Positions 1 to 7,939 of a stretch of 40,013 nucleotides of DNA are shown here, in pieces. The stretch's first letter is position 1. Each line of letters begins with the position of its first letter. The notes beneath the pieces are model-generated. The model was not told the origin of the DNA. It made no database searches and was given only the letters and a program-made list of their open reading frames with translations. This stretch comes from Candidatus Sabulitectum sp. (GTDB lineage: Bacteria > Fermentibacterota > Fermentibacteria > Fermentibacterales > JCC-6), in NCBI GenBank assembly GCA_029938555.1, contig JAOZUR010000015.1, positions 1-40,013 of the forward strand. The letters run 5' to 3'. The position numbers were made by a program, and so were the translations under genes.

Positions 1-576
1 TTTCTTCTAACGGAAGGTTATCCGCTAGCTGAAAGGCTTTATGCGGCTCTGGTTGCCGGTGAGGCAGCTGGAGGCGACTCTAGAGGGCGGCAGTCCGCAG
101 GAATTCTTGTAGTTCGTAAGAATTCAGGTCATAATGGAGCTACAGACAGATTTGTTGAGATTGCGGTAAATGATAATCCAGACCCTCTTACAATTCTTGG
201 AGAACACCTTTATACATGGGAAATGTACAATTGCCTTTCTGTTTACATTTCTGAGATTGATGAAAATCCTGCTTCTGAGGTTAGAATGCAACACCTTTTA
301 CAGCGTTTGGCTGTGGAAGGAAGTGATGATCCCCAACTTCTGAACTTGGGAGCTTGGGAATTGACCACACGGAATATAATGTTGAATGAAGCGGTGGATT
401 TGGCATTAAACGCTGTTGAATTAGCTCCTGATGATTCCAACATAAGAGATACTCTGGCTGAATGTCTGTACAGAAATGGTGAAATAGAAGGGGCAGTTCA
501 GCAGGCTGAAATCGCTTTGGAGATTGATCCTGAAAATGAATATCTTCAGGGACAGCTTGAGCGCTTCAGGAACTGA
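1..576 (+). CDS. DUF1028 family protein with C-terminal TPR region (5' end outside window)
   Basis: The reading frame is open from base 1, so the N-terminus lies outside the window; 191 codons and a TGA stop are visible. Codons 20-36 read AGGDSRGRQSAGILVV and codons about 51-68 read DRFVEIAVNDNPDPLTIL, which are the signature blocks of the DUF1028 family, placed as far as I recall in the Ntn-hydrolase fold group and without an established substrate. From about codon 95 there is a helical repeat region (LAPDDSNIRDTLAECLYRNGEIEGAVQQAE) that reads as one or two TPR units, which could mediate protein contacts. A translation starting at the internal ATG at 223 would lose the family core, so that start is rejected. 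No strong terminator follows. Family assignment is confident; the function is unknown. Confidence 0.85.
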   Translation, partial: FLLTEGYPLAERLYAALVAGEAAGGDSRGRQSAGILVVRKNSGHNGATDRFVEIAVNDNPDPLTILGEHLYTWEMYNCLSVYISEIDENPASEVRMQHLLQRLAVEGSDDPQLLNLGAWELTTRNIMLNEAVDLALNAVELAPDDSNIRDTLAECLYRNGEIEGAVQQAEIALEIDPENEYLQGQLERFRN

Positions 577-650
577 AGTTTACAGTTTTTTTTAAACAGG
601 CATTATCGTTTTTGCTTTTGTATACTTCATTAGTAAACTGGAGGTGTTTT

Positions 651-1178
651 ATGGAAAGACAAGGTAGATTACAAGTATATACAGGTAACGGTAAGGGTAA
701 AACCACAGCAGCTCTGGGGCTTGCTGTGAGAGCTGCCTGTTCAGGCATGAAAGTATTTATAGGGCAGTTTATGAAAGGGCAGTCATATTCAGAGTTGTGT
801 CTGTCTGAGAGATTTCCAGAAATTACCATGAAGCAGTTTGGTACCCCTGATTTTATTCAACCAGGGGAAAAACCAAGTTCCAGAGATATAGAACTTGCAG
901 AAAATGGTCTTCAGGTATTGACAGGTGCTATGCTTTCTGGAGATTATGATATGATAATTGCAGATGAAATTTGTGTTTCTGTATATCTTGGGTTATTGTA
1001 TGAGAAAGAAGTTATGGAACTTGCAGAGTGCAGACCGAGTAATGTTGAAGTGGTGTTTACCGGTAGGTATGCTTCTCACGGTATACTTCAGGTGGCAGAC
1101 TTGGTCACAGAGATGAAACCGGTTAAGCACTATTATGATACTGAGAAACTCTCAGCTAGGCTGGGAATAGAGAATTAA
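651..1178 (+). CDS. cobO: Corrinoid (cob(I)alamin) adenosyltransferase, CobA/BtuR type
   Basis: This 175-residue cytoplasmic enzyme should transfer the adenosyl group of ATP to the cobalt of a reduced corrinoid, making adenosylcobalamin. It has the CobA/CobO/BtuR P-loop GNGKGKTTAALGLAVRA near residues 11-27, then GQFMKG, a Walker-B-like DMIIADEI and the VVFTGR block. Length fits the family. I chose ATG 651 because GGAGGTG lies 4-10 bases upstream; a longer frame from 612 adds 13 residues with no family match. No other cobalamin gene and no cobalamin riboswitch lies nearby, so salvage of imported corrinoids is more likely than de novo synthesis (inference). A TATACT box at 621-626 could be a -10 element but has no convincing -35. 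The following gene starts 10 bases later. Confidence 0.9.
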   Translation: MERQGRLQVYTGNGKGKTTAALGLAVRAACSGMKVFIGQFMKGQSYSELCLSERFPEITMKQFGTPDFIQPGEKPSSRDIELAENGLQVLTGAMLSGDYDMIIADEICVSVYLGLLYEKEVMELAECRPSNVEVVFTGRYASHGILQVADLVTEMKPVKHYYDTEKLSARLGIEN

Positions 1179-1188
1179 GGAAGTTATT

Positions 1189-1776
1189 ATGAAAAGAATT
1201 TTCGTTATTTTACTGATAGTTGCAGCAGTAGCTGTTGCTCAAGAGGTAAATCCCCCACGGGATAGTATGGACTTTTTTGCAGGTGCTGGTGTCTGGATGC
1301 CAGGGTTAATGAATGATGGAAACAAACTTGAGGTTGGTACTTCTTTTACAGTTGGCGCTGAAACACCAATGGCACAAGGTGATCAATTCAGACTTTCTAT
1401 CAGCGGTGGTTTTTGTAATTCAGAAAGAAATGAATTTGATAAGATTACTTCAGTAATGCTTAATCTTGGTTACAGAAAATATCCTTTTTACAGACCTTAC
1501 GCAGGTGCTCGTGGGCTTGAGCCTTTCGTAGGATTTAATGCCGGTGGAATAGTTGTGTGGGATTCTGTTGCTGATGATTTTTCAAATACTGAGGAATCCA
1601 CAAGTACCGGTGGAGCCATGATTGGAATTGAAACAGGTGCTCGTGTTAAAATAAATGAAAACACATTTTTTGACATTACACTTGGCGGCGACTGGGTACC
1701 AATCGGTGGCGAAATTGCCGGTGAATCAGACAGCAATCTTTCTGGAATCAGGATTCAGGGCAGCCTTGTTTTTTAG
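1189..1776 (+). CDS. Small predicted outer-membrane beta-barrel protein
   Basis: This 195-residue protein begins with a clear signal peptide (MKRIFVILLIVAAVAVAQE, cleavage near residue 18). The mature part has alternating polar and apolar strands rich in Gly and aromatics, with typical porin-like stretches such as LGYRKYPFYRPY and GIETGARVKI, and ends in a strand with a terminal Phe (IRIQGSLVF), the usual last-strand signal for outer-membrane insertion. I recognise no specific family. It starts 10 bases after the adenosyltransferase gene, so the two are probably co-transcribed, although no functional link is apparent. It converges on rlmN with 15 bases between the stop codons; a hairpin in the end of rlmN could terminate its transcript. 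It might contribute to envelope structure or small-molecule permeability, but that is unknown. Confidence 0.75.
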   Translation: MKRIFVILLIVAAVAVAQEVNPPRDSMDFFAGAGVWMPGLMNDGNKLEVGTSFTVGAETPMAQGDQFRLSISGGFCNSERNEFDKITSVMLNLGYRKYPFYRPYAGARGLEPFVGFNAGGIVVWDSVADDFSNTEESTSTGGAMIGIETGARVKINENTFFDITLGGDWVPIGGEIAGESDSNLSGIRIQGSLVF

Positions 1777-1791
1777 ATAACACTGCTGTTT

Positions 1792-2853
1792 TTATTTGTC
1801 GGGATCCGGTTTTTCCGGGTCCCGTTCTTTGTTTAGAACAGAAATCCCCAGTTGCCCGCAAGCTCCGGCGACTTGCCCACCTCTGGACCTGCGCAATGTT
1901 ACTGCCTGGCATCTGGGATACAAAAAGTTAGTAAACCTGTTGATGACTTCTTCTGATGGTCCTGACCAGTTTAAGCCGGGAACTGGATTGTAGATAAGCA
2001 GGTTTATTTTGCATGGTATACCTTTGGCATATTCGGCTAAAGCACTTGCTTCATCGGTTGAATCGTTAACTCCTTTTATAAGACAGTATTCAATGGTGAC
2101 TCTTCTTCCTGTGGTTCCAGTGTATTCCAGCATGTCTTTTTTTAGTTGATGCAAGCTCATGGCTTTTGCTGATGGGACTATTAGTTCTCGTGTTTTCTGG
2201 ATGGCACTATGCAGTGATACAGCTAGGCCATACTGTTTTTCCATATCTATAAGCTTCCTGATACCACCGGGAACTCCTACAGTTGACACTGTAATTTTTC
2301 TTTGGCCAATGCATATTCCTCTGCTATCGCTTATTATCTCTAGAGCGTCTGCTACTGCATCCCAATTATCCATGGGTTCGCCCATACCCATAAGAACAAC
2401 ATTGCTTATGCGATTTTCTGAATTGCTTGCCATGGTGTACAGCTGTGCCACAATCTCTGCTGTAGACATGTTGCCATGAAATCCCGCTTTGCCTGTCATG
2501 CAGAATTTGCATCCCATACGGCATCCGTACTGAGTGGAAAGACAAGCGGTAAATCTTGGTGGATCTGGAATAAGCACAGACTCGGCAGGCCCTCCATGAA
2601 ATTGAAGTAAATATTTTTTTGTACCGTCTTTAGATTCAAATTCTTCTGCATTTTCAGCAGTGGTTATTTCAGTATTTGATTTCAAAGAATTACGAAAGCT
2701 CAAAGAGAGATTCGTCATTTGATCAAAAGATGTAACTCTTCGAAAGTGTAACCAGGTGAATAACTGCTTTGCCCGGAATGGTTTCTGATGCAGATCCTGC
2801 ACAAGCCAATTCTGTAGTTTCTCAAATGTTAATCCTAGAAGTTGTACTGTCAC
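1792..2853 (-). CDS. rlmN: Dual-specificity RNA methyltransferase RlmN (23S rRNA A2503 / tRNA A37)
   Basis: This 353-residue radical-SAM enzyme methylates C2 of A2503 in 23S rRNA and, in many bacteria, A37 of some tRNAs. The radical-SAM cluster motif is seen as C111-RMG-C115-KF-C118, followed by MTGKAGFHGNMSTAEIV. Other family blocks are VVLMGMGEPMDNW, ITVSTVGVPGGI and LAVSLHSA. The second catalytic Cys is C332 in GACGQL, which supports an active methyltransferase. Length is normal for RlmN, with a short charged tail (ERDPEKPDPDK). It is encoded opposite to its left neighbours. The FadL gene upstream on the same strand has its own terminator, so rlmN is probably transcribed separately. Confidence 0.97.
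   Translation of the reverse strand: MTVQLLGLTFEKLQNWLVQDLHQKPFRAKQLFTWLHFRRVTSFDQMTNLSLSFRNSLKSNTEITTAENAEEFESKDGTKKYLLQFHGGPAESVLIPDPPRFTACLSTQYGCRMGCKFCMTGKAGFHGNMSTAEIVAQLYTMASNSENRISNVVLMGMGEPMDNWDAVADALEIISDSRGICIGQRKITVSTVGVPGGIRKLIDMEKQYGLAVSLHSAIQKTRELIVPSAKAMSLHQLKKDMLEYTGTTGRRVTIEYCLIKGVNDSTDEASALAEYAKGIPCKINLLIYNPVPGLNWSGPSEEVINRFTNFLYPRCQAVTLRRSRGGQVAGACGQLGISVLNKERDPEKPDPDK
1800..1834 (+). terminator. Candidate rho-independent terminator for the gene ending at 1776, embedded in the 3' end of rlmN
   Basis: Arms CGGGATCCGG (1800-1809) and CCGGGTCCCG (1815-1824) pair over 10 bp with one G-T wobble around a TTTTT loop. TTCTTTGTTT follows on the plus strand. The hairpin lies inside the last codons of the opposite-strand rlmN, whose short charged tail it encodes. 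On the minus strand it is not followed by a T run, so it serves only the plus-strand gene if it works. Confidence 0.5.
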
Positions 2854-2889
2854 GGTGATCCTTTCCGGTTGTTACTTAATGGTTAAGAT

Positions 2890-2926
2890 AATGCAAAAAG
2901 CCGTGTCGAACATGGTTCGACACGGC
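2890..2926 (-). terminator. Rho-independent terminator after the FadL-type gene
   Basis: A perfect 12-bp inverted repeat (GCCGTGTCGAAC, 3-base loop, GTTCGACACGGC; 2900-2926) is followed on the minus strand by TTTTTGCATT. It begins 20 bases after the stop of the porin gene and lies just ahead of rlmN, separating the two transcription units. Confidence 0.85.
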
Positions 2927-2945
2927 AGAATCAAATAGTCTTGAT

Positions 2946-4229
2946 TTAGAAAGAGTAAGCTGTCTCGAAATGTATGGTATTCTGAGAGTGACTTACTGTA
3001 ATGCCAGGTCCGAATGGATTAACCATCTGGTCGGCATTGTCATTTGTCTGTGTATTTTCAAAACCCATCTCATAAGCAAGATCGAAAGAAAGGTTGCCAA
3101 GGTTAAGACCGTATCCAACTGTGGCATGTTTTTCAACGATTGCTGGGAAGAGAGGGGAGAGGTTTGCGTCAGGAACAGGGTTTTTGCCGTAGTTGAAACC
3201 GGCTCTTACAGTATTCATTTCATCAATTGAATACTCAAGACCTAAGGCATAAACCATCTGGTTTTCCCATTTCATCTGGAAAGGCATGGAGTTTGTGTAT
3301 CCACCCTGGCCGTCTGGGAAAGGTGTAGCAGGCATATTCTCAGGAGGATCGCTTACTTCAAGTGTAACAACGTCCATTGCTGATTCCCAACCAATCCATT
3401 TTACATCAACAGCAACAAGCCACTTTGAATTAGGCTGCAGGGCAATACCGAATTCAGCTTCCTGTGGCCATGCGAAATCAAGCATTTCAGCTTTGTAGTC
3501 TACGATTCCACCTTGGGTTCCAAAGTTGATAGCTGCATTCCCATCTTTAAGATCAAGGGCAGCCTCTGATGTGTAAACAGCACCAAGAGTCATTCTTTCA
3601 CAAATCTGATACTGAACACCGAAACGACCTGCAAAACCTGTGTTAGTAAGGTCTGTTACAGACATGCCACCTTGGCCATTGGGGAACATATCAAATTCCA
3701 TTTTTGCAAATCCACCGATTGCAGAAAGCCCAAGTGTAAGAGCTTCATTAACCTGGTAACTTGCAGCACCTGTGAACCTCATGAACATAACATTTGATGA
3801 GATTTTATCAGAAGTGGTTGCACTGGTTGGGAAGTTAAGGAATTCAACACCCATTCCACCCTGTGCATATCCTTCAAAACCGATAATCCATGGAGAGTCT
3901 GCGCCAAGTCTTTGTGTGTAAGCAAGGTATGGAAGAGGGAAGAGCTGGTCTTCTCCGTCAAGGTCAAGACCCATTGCTTCGTTAGAAACATTTAATTTGG
4001 GCATAAGTGCTGAGATACCAATAGCCATACCGCGATCAGCAAGTTTTCCCATTGTTGCGGGATTACCGGAAACTCCTGCGAAACTACCATCTGTTGCAGC
4101 GTCTGCTCCACCCATTCCTGATGAACGAACACTGTAACCAATCATGTTCATTCCATTTGTAGCCAGTGCTGAGCTTGCGAACAAAGCGCAGATCATCAAC
4201 ACTACAGCTAAACTCATGTGCTTTTTCAT
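2946..4229 (-). CDS. OmpP1/FadL/TodX-type outer-membrane transport protein
   Basis: This 427-residue protein has a signal peptide (MKKHMSLAVVLMICALFASSALA) and then NGMNMIGYSVRSSGMGGAD, with SGNPATMGKL following. That arrangement is the start of the FadL/OmpP1 family, in which a 14-stranded barrel with an N-terminal plug carries hydrophobic compounds such as long-chain fatty acids across the outer membrane. The last strand ends in Phe (HFETAYSF), as expected for an outer-membrane barrel. It has a good ribosome site (AAGGAG, five bases before the ATG) and its own strong terminator, so it is probably a single-gene unit. The intergenic region upstream (4230-4399) is A+T-rich and must hold divergent promoters for this gene and the MTA phosphorylase; I find no convincing box pair. 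The substrate is unknown. Confidence 0.88.
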   Translation of the reverse strand: MKKHMSLAVVLMICALFASSALATNGMNMIGYSVRSSGMGGADAATDGSFAGVSGNPATMGKLADRGMAIGISALMPKLNVSNEAMGLDLDGEDQLFPLPYLAYTQRLGADSPWIIGFEGYAQGGMGVEFLNFPTSATTSDKISSNVMFMRFTGAASYQVNEALTLGLSAIGGFAKMEFDMFPNGQGGMSVTDLTNTGFAGRFGVQYQICERMTLGAVYTSEAALDLKDGNAAINFGTQGGIVDYKAEMLDFAWPQEAEFGIALQPNSKWLVAVDVKWIGWESAMDVVTLEVSDPPENMPATPFPDGQGGYTNSMPFQMKWENQMVYALGLEYSIDEMNTVRAGFNYGKNPVPDANLSPLFPAIVEKHATVGYGLNLGNLSFDLAYEMGFENTQTNDNADQMVNPFGPGITVSHSQNTIHFETAYSF

Positions 4230-4399
4230 TTTTCTCCTTCTTTTTTTCTTTTATTACAACCACCATTAGTTACGAAATTCACAAGTCAACTATAAGATAT
4301 GTATCTTGTAAATTCAACCCCTGAATCAGTGTCTGTTCTTTTCTGATTTGCAGTTCTCGTGTATGATTGGTGTCTAAATGAAAATTGAAAGGAGAATTC

Positions 4400-5254
4400 A
4401 TGTCTCATGTTGTTGGAATCATTGGCGGAAGCGGTGTGTACTCTATTCCTGGAGTAGAAATTCAAAGAACTGAAAATATAATAACCCCATTTGGTAATCC
4501 GTCTGCAGAGATATCTTTTGGAAAGTTGCATGGTCTTGAACTTGCTTTCATTCCCAGACATGGAAAGGGGCACAGGTATACCCCATCAGAAGTGCCCTAT
4601 GCTGCAAATATTTATGCACTGAAAAGTGCAGGTGTAGATACTCTTATTAGTTTTAATGCAGTAGGCAGCCTTCGAGAAGAAATTGAACCAAGGCATTTTG
4701 TTGTGCCTGATCAGCTTTTCGATAGAACAAAAGGTATTAGAAGAGATACTTTCATGGGTGGAGGGGTTGTGGGGCATGTTTCATTCGGTGATCCATATTG
4801 CCAGAACCTAAGAGGTCTTTTAGTGAAAGCGGTAAAAAAAGCCGGTGCAGTTGTTCACGACGGGGGAACAATGGTTGTTATGGAAGGCCCAGCTTTTAGC
4901 TCAAGGGCCGAAAGTGAGTTTTATAGAGCTCAGAATTGGGACATCATAGGCATGACTACCCTGCCAGAAGCAAAATTGGCCAGAGAAGCGGGAATGTGTT
5001 ACGGAACACTGGCAATGAGCACAGATTATGATTGCTGGCATCAATCAGAAGAGAATGTTACGGTTGAAATGGTTATGGAAGTGGTGCAGGATAATGTGAT
5101 AATGGCGGGAAAAGTACTTAGTGAAGCACTGCTCTTGCTTATGAAAAGCAAAAGGCAACCTTGCTCTTGTAAATCTCCAATGGGAATTATGACTTCGCCA
5201 GATGCATCGCTGGATGTACTGCTTTCAAAACTTCAGGTGATTCTTAAACGATGA
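4400..5254 (+). CDS. mtnP: S-methyl-5'-thioadenosine phosphorylase
   Basis: This 284-residue enzyme phosphorolyses methylthioadenosine to adenine and methylthioribose-1-phosphate in methionine salvage. It shows the PNP/MTAP fold blocks GIIGGSGVYSIPG (phosphate loop), PRHGKGHRYTPSEVPYAANI, SFNAVGSL and MVVMEGPAFSSRAES. The specificity loop reads STDYDCWH, matching MTA phosphorylases (Asp pairs for 6-aminopurines) rather than inosine or guanosine enzymes. ATG 4400 has AAAGGAG five bases upstream; an in-frame ATG at 4385 has no ribosome site. The stop overlaps the thiL start by four bases (ATGA), so the two are translationally coupled. No other methionine-salvage gene is in the window. Confidence 0.93.
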   Translation: MSHVVGIIGGSGVYSIPGVEIQRTENIITPFGNPSAEISFGKLHGLELAFIPRHGKGHRYTPSEVPYAANIYALKSAGVDTLISFNAVGSLREEIEPRHFVVPDQLFDRTKGIRRDTFMGGGVVGHVSFGDPYCQNLRGLLVKAVKKAGAVVHDGGTMVVMEGPAFSSRAESEFYRAQNWDIIGMTTLPEAKLAREAGMCYGTLAMSTDYDCWHQSEENVTVEMVMEVVQDNVIMAGKVLSEALLLLMKSKRQPCSCKSPMGIMTSPDASLDVLLSKLQVILKR

Positions 5255-6168
5255 AACTTTTGAGCGATATAGGAGAGCACGGTTTTATCAGACTTTTACG
5301 AAAGAAATTTCCAATGGCAGCTGCCGGTGATGATGCTGCTGTTCTATCATCTTTAAAAACTCCTGTTGTTACTTCTGATTCTTTTTTTGAAGGAACACAT
5401 TTTTTCCGTTGGTGGACAGAGCCAGACAAGCTTGCAAAGCGTTTGTTGGAAGCTACCTTGTCTGACATAGCAGCAATGGGTGGAGAACCTAATTGTGTTC
5501 TCGCTTCTGTGATGCTTCCACCAGATATTGAGGTTCAGTGGTTACTGGATTTTTATGAAGGTCTTACTTCAAGAAGTGATTGCCCTGTTGTTGGTGGAGA
5601 AACCATAAAAGGGCAGCTTTTCGGAATAACACTAACTGCCATTGGTGAATGCGGAGATAAGAAACCACTTTTGCGAAGCTTGGTAAAACCGGGAGATTCC
5701 ATCTGGGTATCTGGTCCTGTTGGCAGATCGTTAAATTCGCCGGAGCTTTTGCAAAAAGGAAAGATCAATGCACTTACAAAACTAGAACAAGAACAGATTG
5801 AGCTTTTCTTTACACCGGTGGCAAGGTTTGATCTTTTGCCTGTTTTAAGAAGTTGTGGGGTAATAGCAGCCATAGATATTTCTGATGGGCTTTTTTCTGA
5901 ATGTGGTCATCTGGCAAGAGAAAGTGGGCTTAAAATCACAATAGAGCTTGAGAAAGTTCCACAGGTTCCTTATTCAAAAAGTAAACCTTTGAAAGGCTGT
6001 GGTGCAGGCGAAGATTTTGAGCTTCTATTTGCTCTGCCACCAACAGCACCGGAGCCAGGTAACGGTTGTTATAAAATCGGATTTGCAGAAACAGGGTCTG
6101 GAGTTGAGGTTCTTAGATTTGGAAAAACTGAAAAGGTAGTTCTCTCTGGTTATGATCATTTCTTTTGA
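5251..6168 (+). CDS. thiL: Thiamine-monophosphate kinase
   Basis: This 305-residue cytoplasmic enzyme phosphorylates thiamine monophosphate to the cofactor thiamine diphosphate. The PurM/ThiL-type N-domain is clear: AAGDDAAVL (ATP/Mg site), a TSDSFFEGTHF block, LSDIAAMGGEP, VVGGETIKG, and later AAIDISDGL and GAGEDFELLFALP. These motifs are in the usual order and the length is typical. It overlaps mtnP by four bases. It converges on the DUF89 gene with only two bases between the stop codons and no visible terminator, so read-through transcripts from both sides may overlap. No thiamine biosynthesis gene or TPP riboswitch is nearby. Confidence 0.94.
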   Translation: MKLLSDIGEHGFIRLLRKKFPMAAAGDDAAVLSSLKTPVVTSDSFFEGTHFFRWWTEPDKLAKRLLEATLSDIAAMGGEPNCVLASVMLPPDIEVQWLLDFYEGLTSRSDCPVVGGETIKGQLFGITLTAIGECGDKKPLLRSLVKPGDSIWVSGPVGRSLNSPELLQKGKINALTKLEQEQIELFFTPVARFDLLPVLRSCGVIAAIDISDGLFSECGHLARESGLKITIELEKVPQVPYSKSKPLKGCGAGEDFELLFALPPTAPEPGNGCYKIGFAETGSGVEVLRFGKTEKVVLSGYDHFF

Positions 6169-6170
6169 GT

Positions 6171-7013
6171 TCAGCACCGTTTACAGATAATGCTGCCTGT
6201 GGCTGCTTTTATGTCTTCACCGATCACCGGGCACTTAACCTGAAGCAAGCAGAATACTTTAGAACCGCTTTTGCTAAGAGATTCATAATTGCCTTGACCT
6301 TTAGCGATTATCACAGGTGCATTATTAAAAGCACTTACAAATTCTGGAGAACAAAGTTCAAGAAGTGTTCCCGGAACATCACTTCCGTTGGACAGAATTG
6401 TAGCAACAGTATCAAGACCTGCTTCAATGGCATCCTGCTCTGTGGCATCGTTTAAAACCGGTGAACCTTTCACTGCGTAAATTACTGGGATTTTGATTTT
6501 TTCGATAAAGGCCCGGTCAAAAACCGTCTCACCGGTATTGTCAGCAAGATACAAAACATGGTCTGATGATTCTAGAAGTTCCTTTAGTTCTGCAGTATGA
6601 TCTATGGCAAATGGCTGATTAAGAACTCGGTCTATTGTAGTATGCAGGTTTCCAAAATCTTCCATAACACCAAGGTCCATGATATTGCCTGCAATTGCCA
6701 GCCTGATTGCTGTATCCATAGGGTGAGAGGAGTTTTTAATAAGTTTACGGAGTTCAGGCAGTAAAACCATTGCCTGTTTTGTGCTTGCCAGCTTGGCTTC
6801 TCTGTATGGATCTGAACAGGAAATCTCATGTCTTACAGTTTGGTGTACAAGTCTTGCGATTTCCGGTGGGATGGCATCTTTCGGTAGATCATTTAAAATA
6901 GACATAGTTTTTTTAAGAACAGAAAGCTGTTGTTCCTGAGTACCGCCAGCCCTTCGAGCTGCACTTAAAGCTTGTTTGAGAAAGCACTGATAGCAGTCAA
7001 GATAGATTTTCAT
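6171..7013 (-). CDS. DUF89 / ARMT1-like damage-control phosphatase family protein
   Basis: This 280-residue protein matches the DUF89 metal-dependent phosphatases, some of which remove damaged or excess phosphometabolites. The metal-site residues are visible: N110 and D113 in AGNIMDLG, then D158-N159 in LADNTGETVFD. It also has the Cys pairs of the prokaryotic subfamily: C7-x2-C10 at the N-terminus (DCYQCFLKQAL) and C277-x2-C280 at the very end (CKRC), plausibly a shared metal site (inference). It lies 14 bases downstream of the transglutaminase-like gene in the same minus-strand operon. The substrate is unknown. Confidence 0.85.
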   Translation of the reverse strand: MKIYLDCYQCFLKQALSAARRAGGTQEQQLSVLKKTMSILNDLPKDAIPPEIARLVHQTVRHEISCSDPYREAKLASTKQAMVLLPELRKLIKNSSHPMDTAIRLAIAGNIMDLGVMEDFGNLHTTIDRVLNQPFAIDHTAELKELLESSDHVLYLADNTGETVFDRAFIEKIKIPVIYAVKGSPVLNDATEQDAIEAGLDTVATILSNGSDVPGTLLELCSPEFVSAFNNAPVIIAKGQGNYESLSKSGSKVFCLLQVKCPVIGEDIKAATGSIICKRC

Positions 7014-7027
7014 TTTATTTCTTTCTG

Positions 7028-7939
7028 TTATTGAGCTTCTATATGCATAGAGCCTTGAAGCTGATAATCTGGGTTTTCATACAGTAGATTCAATTCATAA
7101 CCGTCAGTTGGCCCTAGATCCCATAATGGAATAACGTCTGTGGGGTTATGTGCAAAAGATAGAAGAGAATCTTCTTTAAATAAAAGAGGATCGATTCTAA
7201 TGTTATACTGTTCCAGCACATTCCAAGCGTGAAATATACAGCCGGTTCTATCAAGAATTAGCCCGCCTTCAATTCTCATGGTGTGTCCGTGCTCGGCAGC
7301 TAGTTTGGCCATTTCTTCACTCATTGGAACACAAGGTCCTGGAAAAGCTTCTGGAATGGGCATTTCTCTTATGGTTTTTGTTATCCATCCCAAAGTTTCA
7401 TCAGTAATCAATTCAGTAATTGGTCTTGCTGTATACGGTTGTTGAAGGATTTTAAGAGTTAGCAATAAATCAATTGTCTGCCCGGGAAGAAGAAGAAATA
7501 TGTCAGCCCTTAGAAGATTTCCGGATTGAGTGAAATCATTATCAATTATTGTTAGATTTTGGAATGGCCGGTGGGATACAGGTAAAGGAAGTATTACTTG
7601 AATTGCCCAAGCTGCGGTATTCCCAGTATTAGTAATTGAAGTAGTAATAACCAGAGTAGTATCCAGCGGAGAAACCCCTTGTCGTCTGTTCAAAAGCCAG
7701 TTGGTGGTTTCACGGTTAGTACTGTTTCCAAGAGCTATTCCGTAAATTCGGTGTGCTGAAGAGAATCTGCCGGCTGTTTCCAGAATTCTGCCAAGTTCCA
7801 GCATCCAGGAACCATCTGCAGCTGAAGCCATCTGCGAGTAATAAATGGCTGCTTCCGGTATGTGCCGAATTGAAATCAATTCTCTTGCAGAATCTGCAGG
7901 CGATATTACAAAACCGAACAGAACAAAAAAGAGTATCAC
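7028..7939 (-). CDS. Predicted secreted transglutaminase-like protein
   Basis: This 303-residue protein begins with a hydrophobic stretch (MILFFVLFGFVISPADS) that could be a signal peptide or anchor. Residues 20-85 are helical and TPR-like. Residues 90-170 look like a beta domain with SITNTGNTAAWAIQVILPLP, as in transglutaminase proteins. Residues 201-251 contain C203 (GPCVP), H237 (FHAWNV) and D250-P251 in the order and context of the transglutaminase/NlpC-like Cys-His-Asp triad, with GGLILD before the His. The catalytic core appears compact. Its ATG overlaps the permease stop by four bases, so it is co-translated with it. The family call is my inference from the triad context; the substrate is unknown. 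Confidence 0.55.
   Translation of the reverse strand: MILFFVLFGFVISPADSARELISIRHIPEAAIYYSQMASAADGSWMLELGRILETAGRFSSAHRIYGIALGNSTNRETTNWLLNRRQGVSPLDTTLVITTSITNTGNTAAWAIQVILPLPVSHRPFQNLTIIDNDFTQSGNLLRADIFLLLPGQTIDLLLTLKILQQPYTARPITELITDETLGWITKTIREMPIPEAFPGPCVPMSEEMAKLAAEHGHTMRIEGGLILDRTGCIFHAWNVLEQYNIRIDPLLFKEDSLLSFAHNPTDVIPLWDLGPTDGYELNLLYENPDYQLQGSMHIEAQ

Noticed and set aside
577-650. Cobalamin riboswitch upstream of the adenosyltransferase
   Set aside because: The gap is only 74 bases and no cobalamin-box sequence is present. Only AGTTTAC/GTAAACT repeats far apart were seen, which look coincidental.
4230-4399. Riboswitch or small RNA in the 170-base gap before mtnP
   Set aside because: No stable hairpin or known aptamer pattern was seen; the region is A+T-rich and probably holds only divergent promoters.
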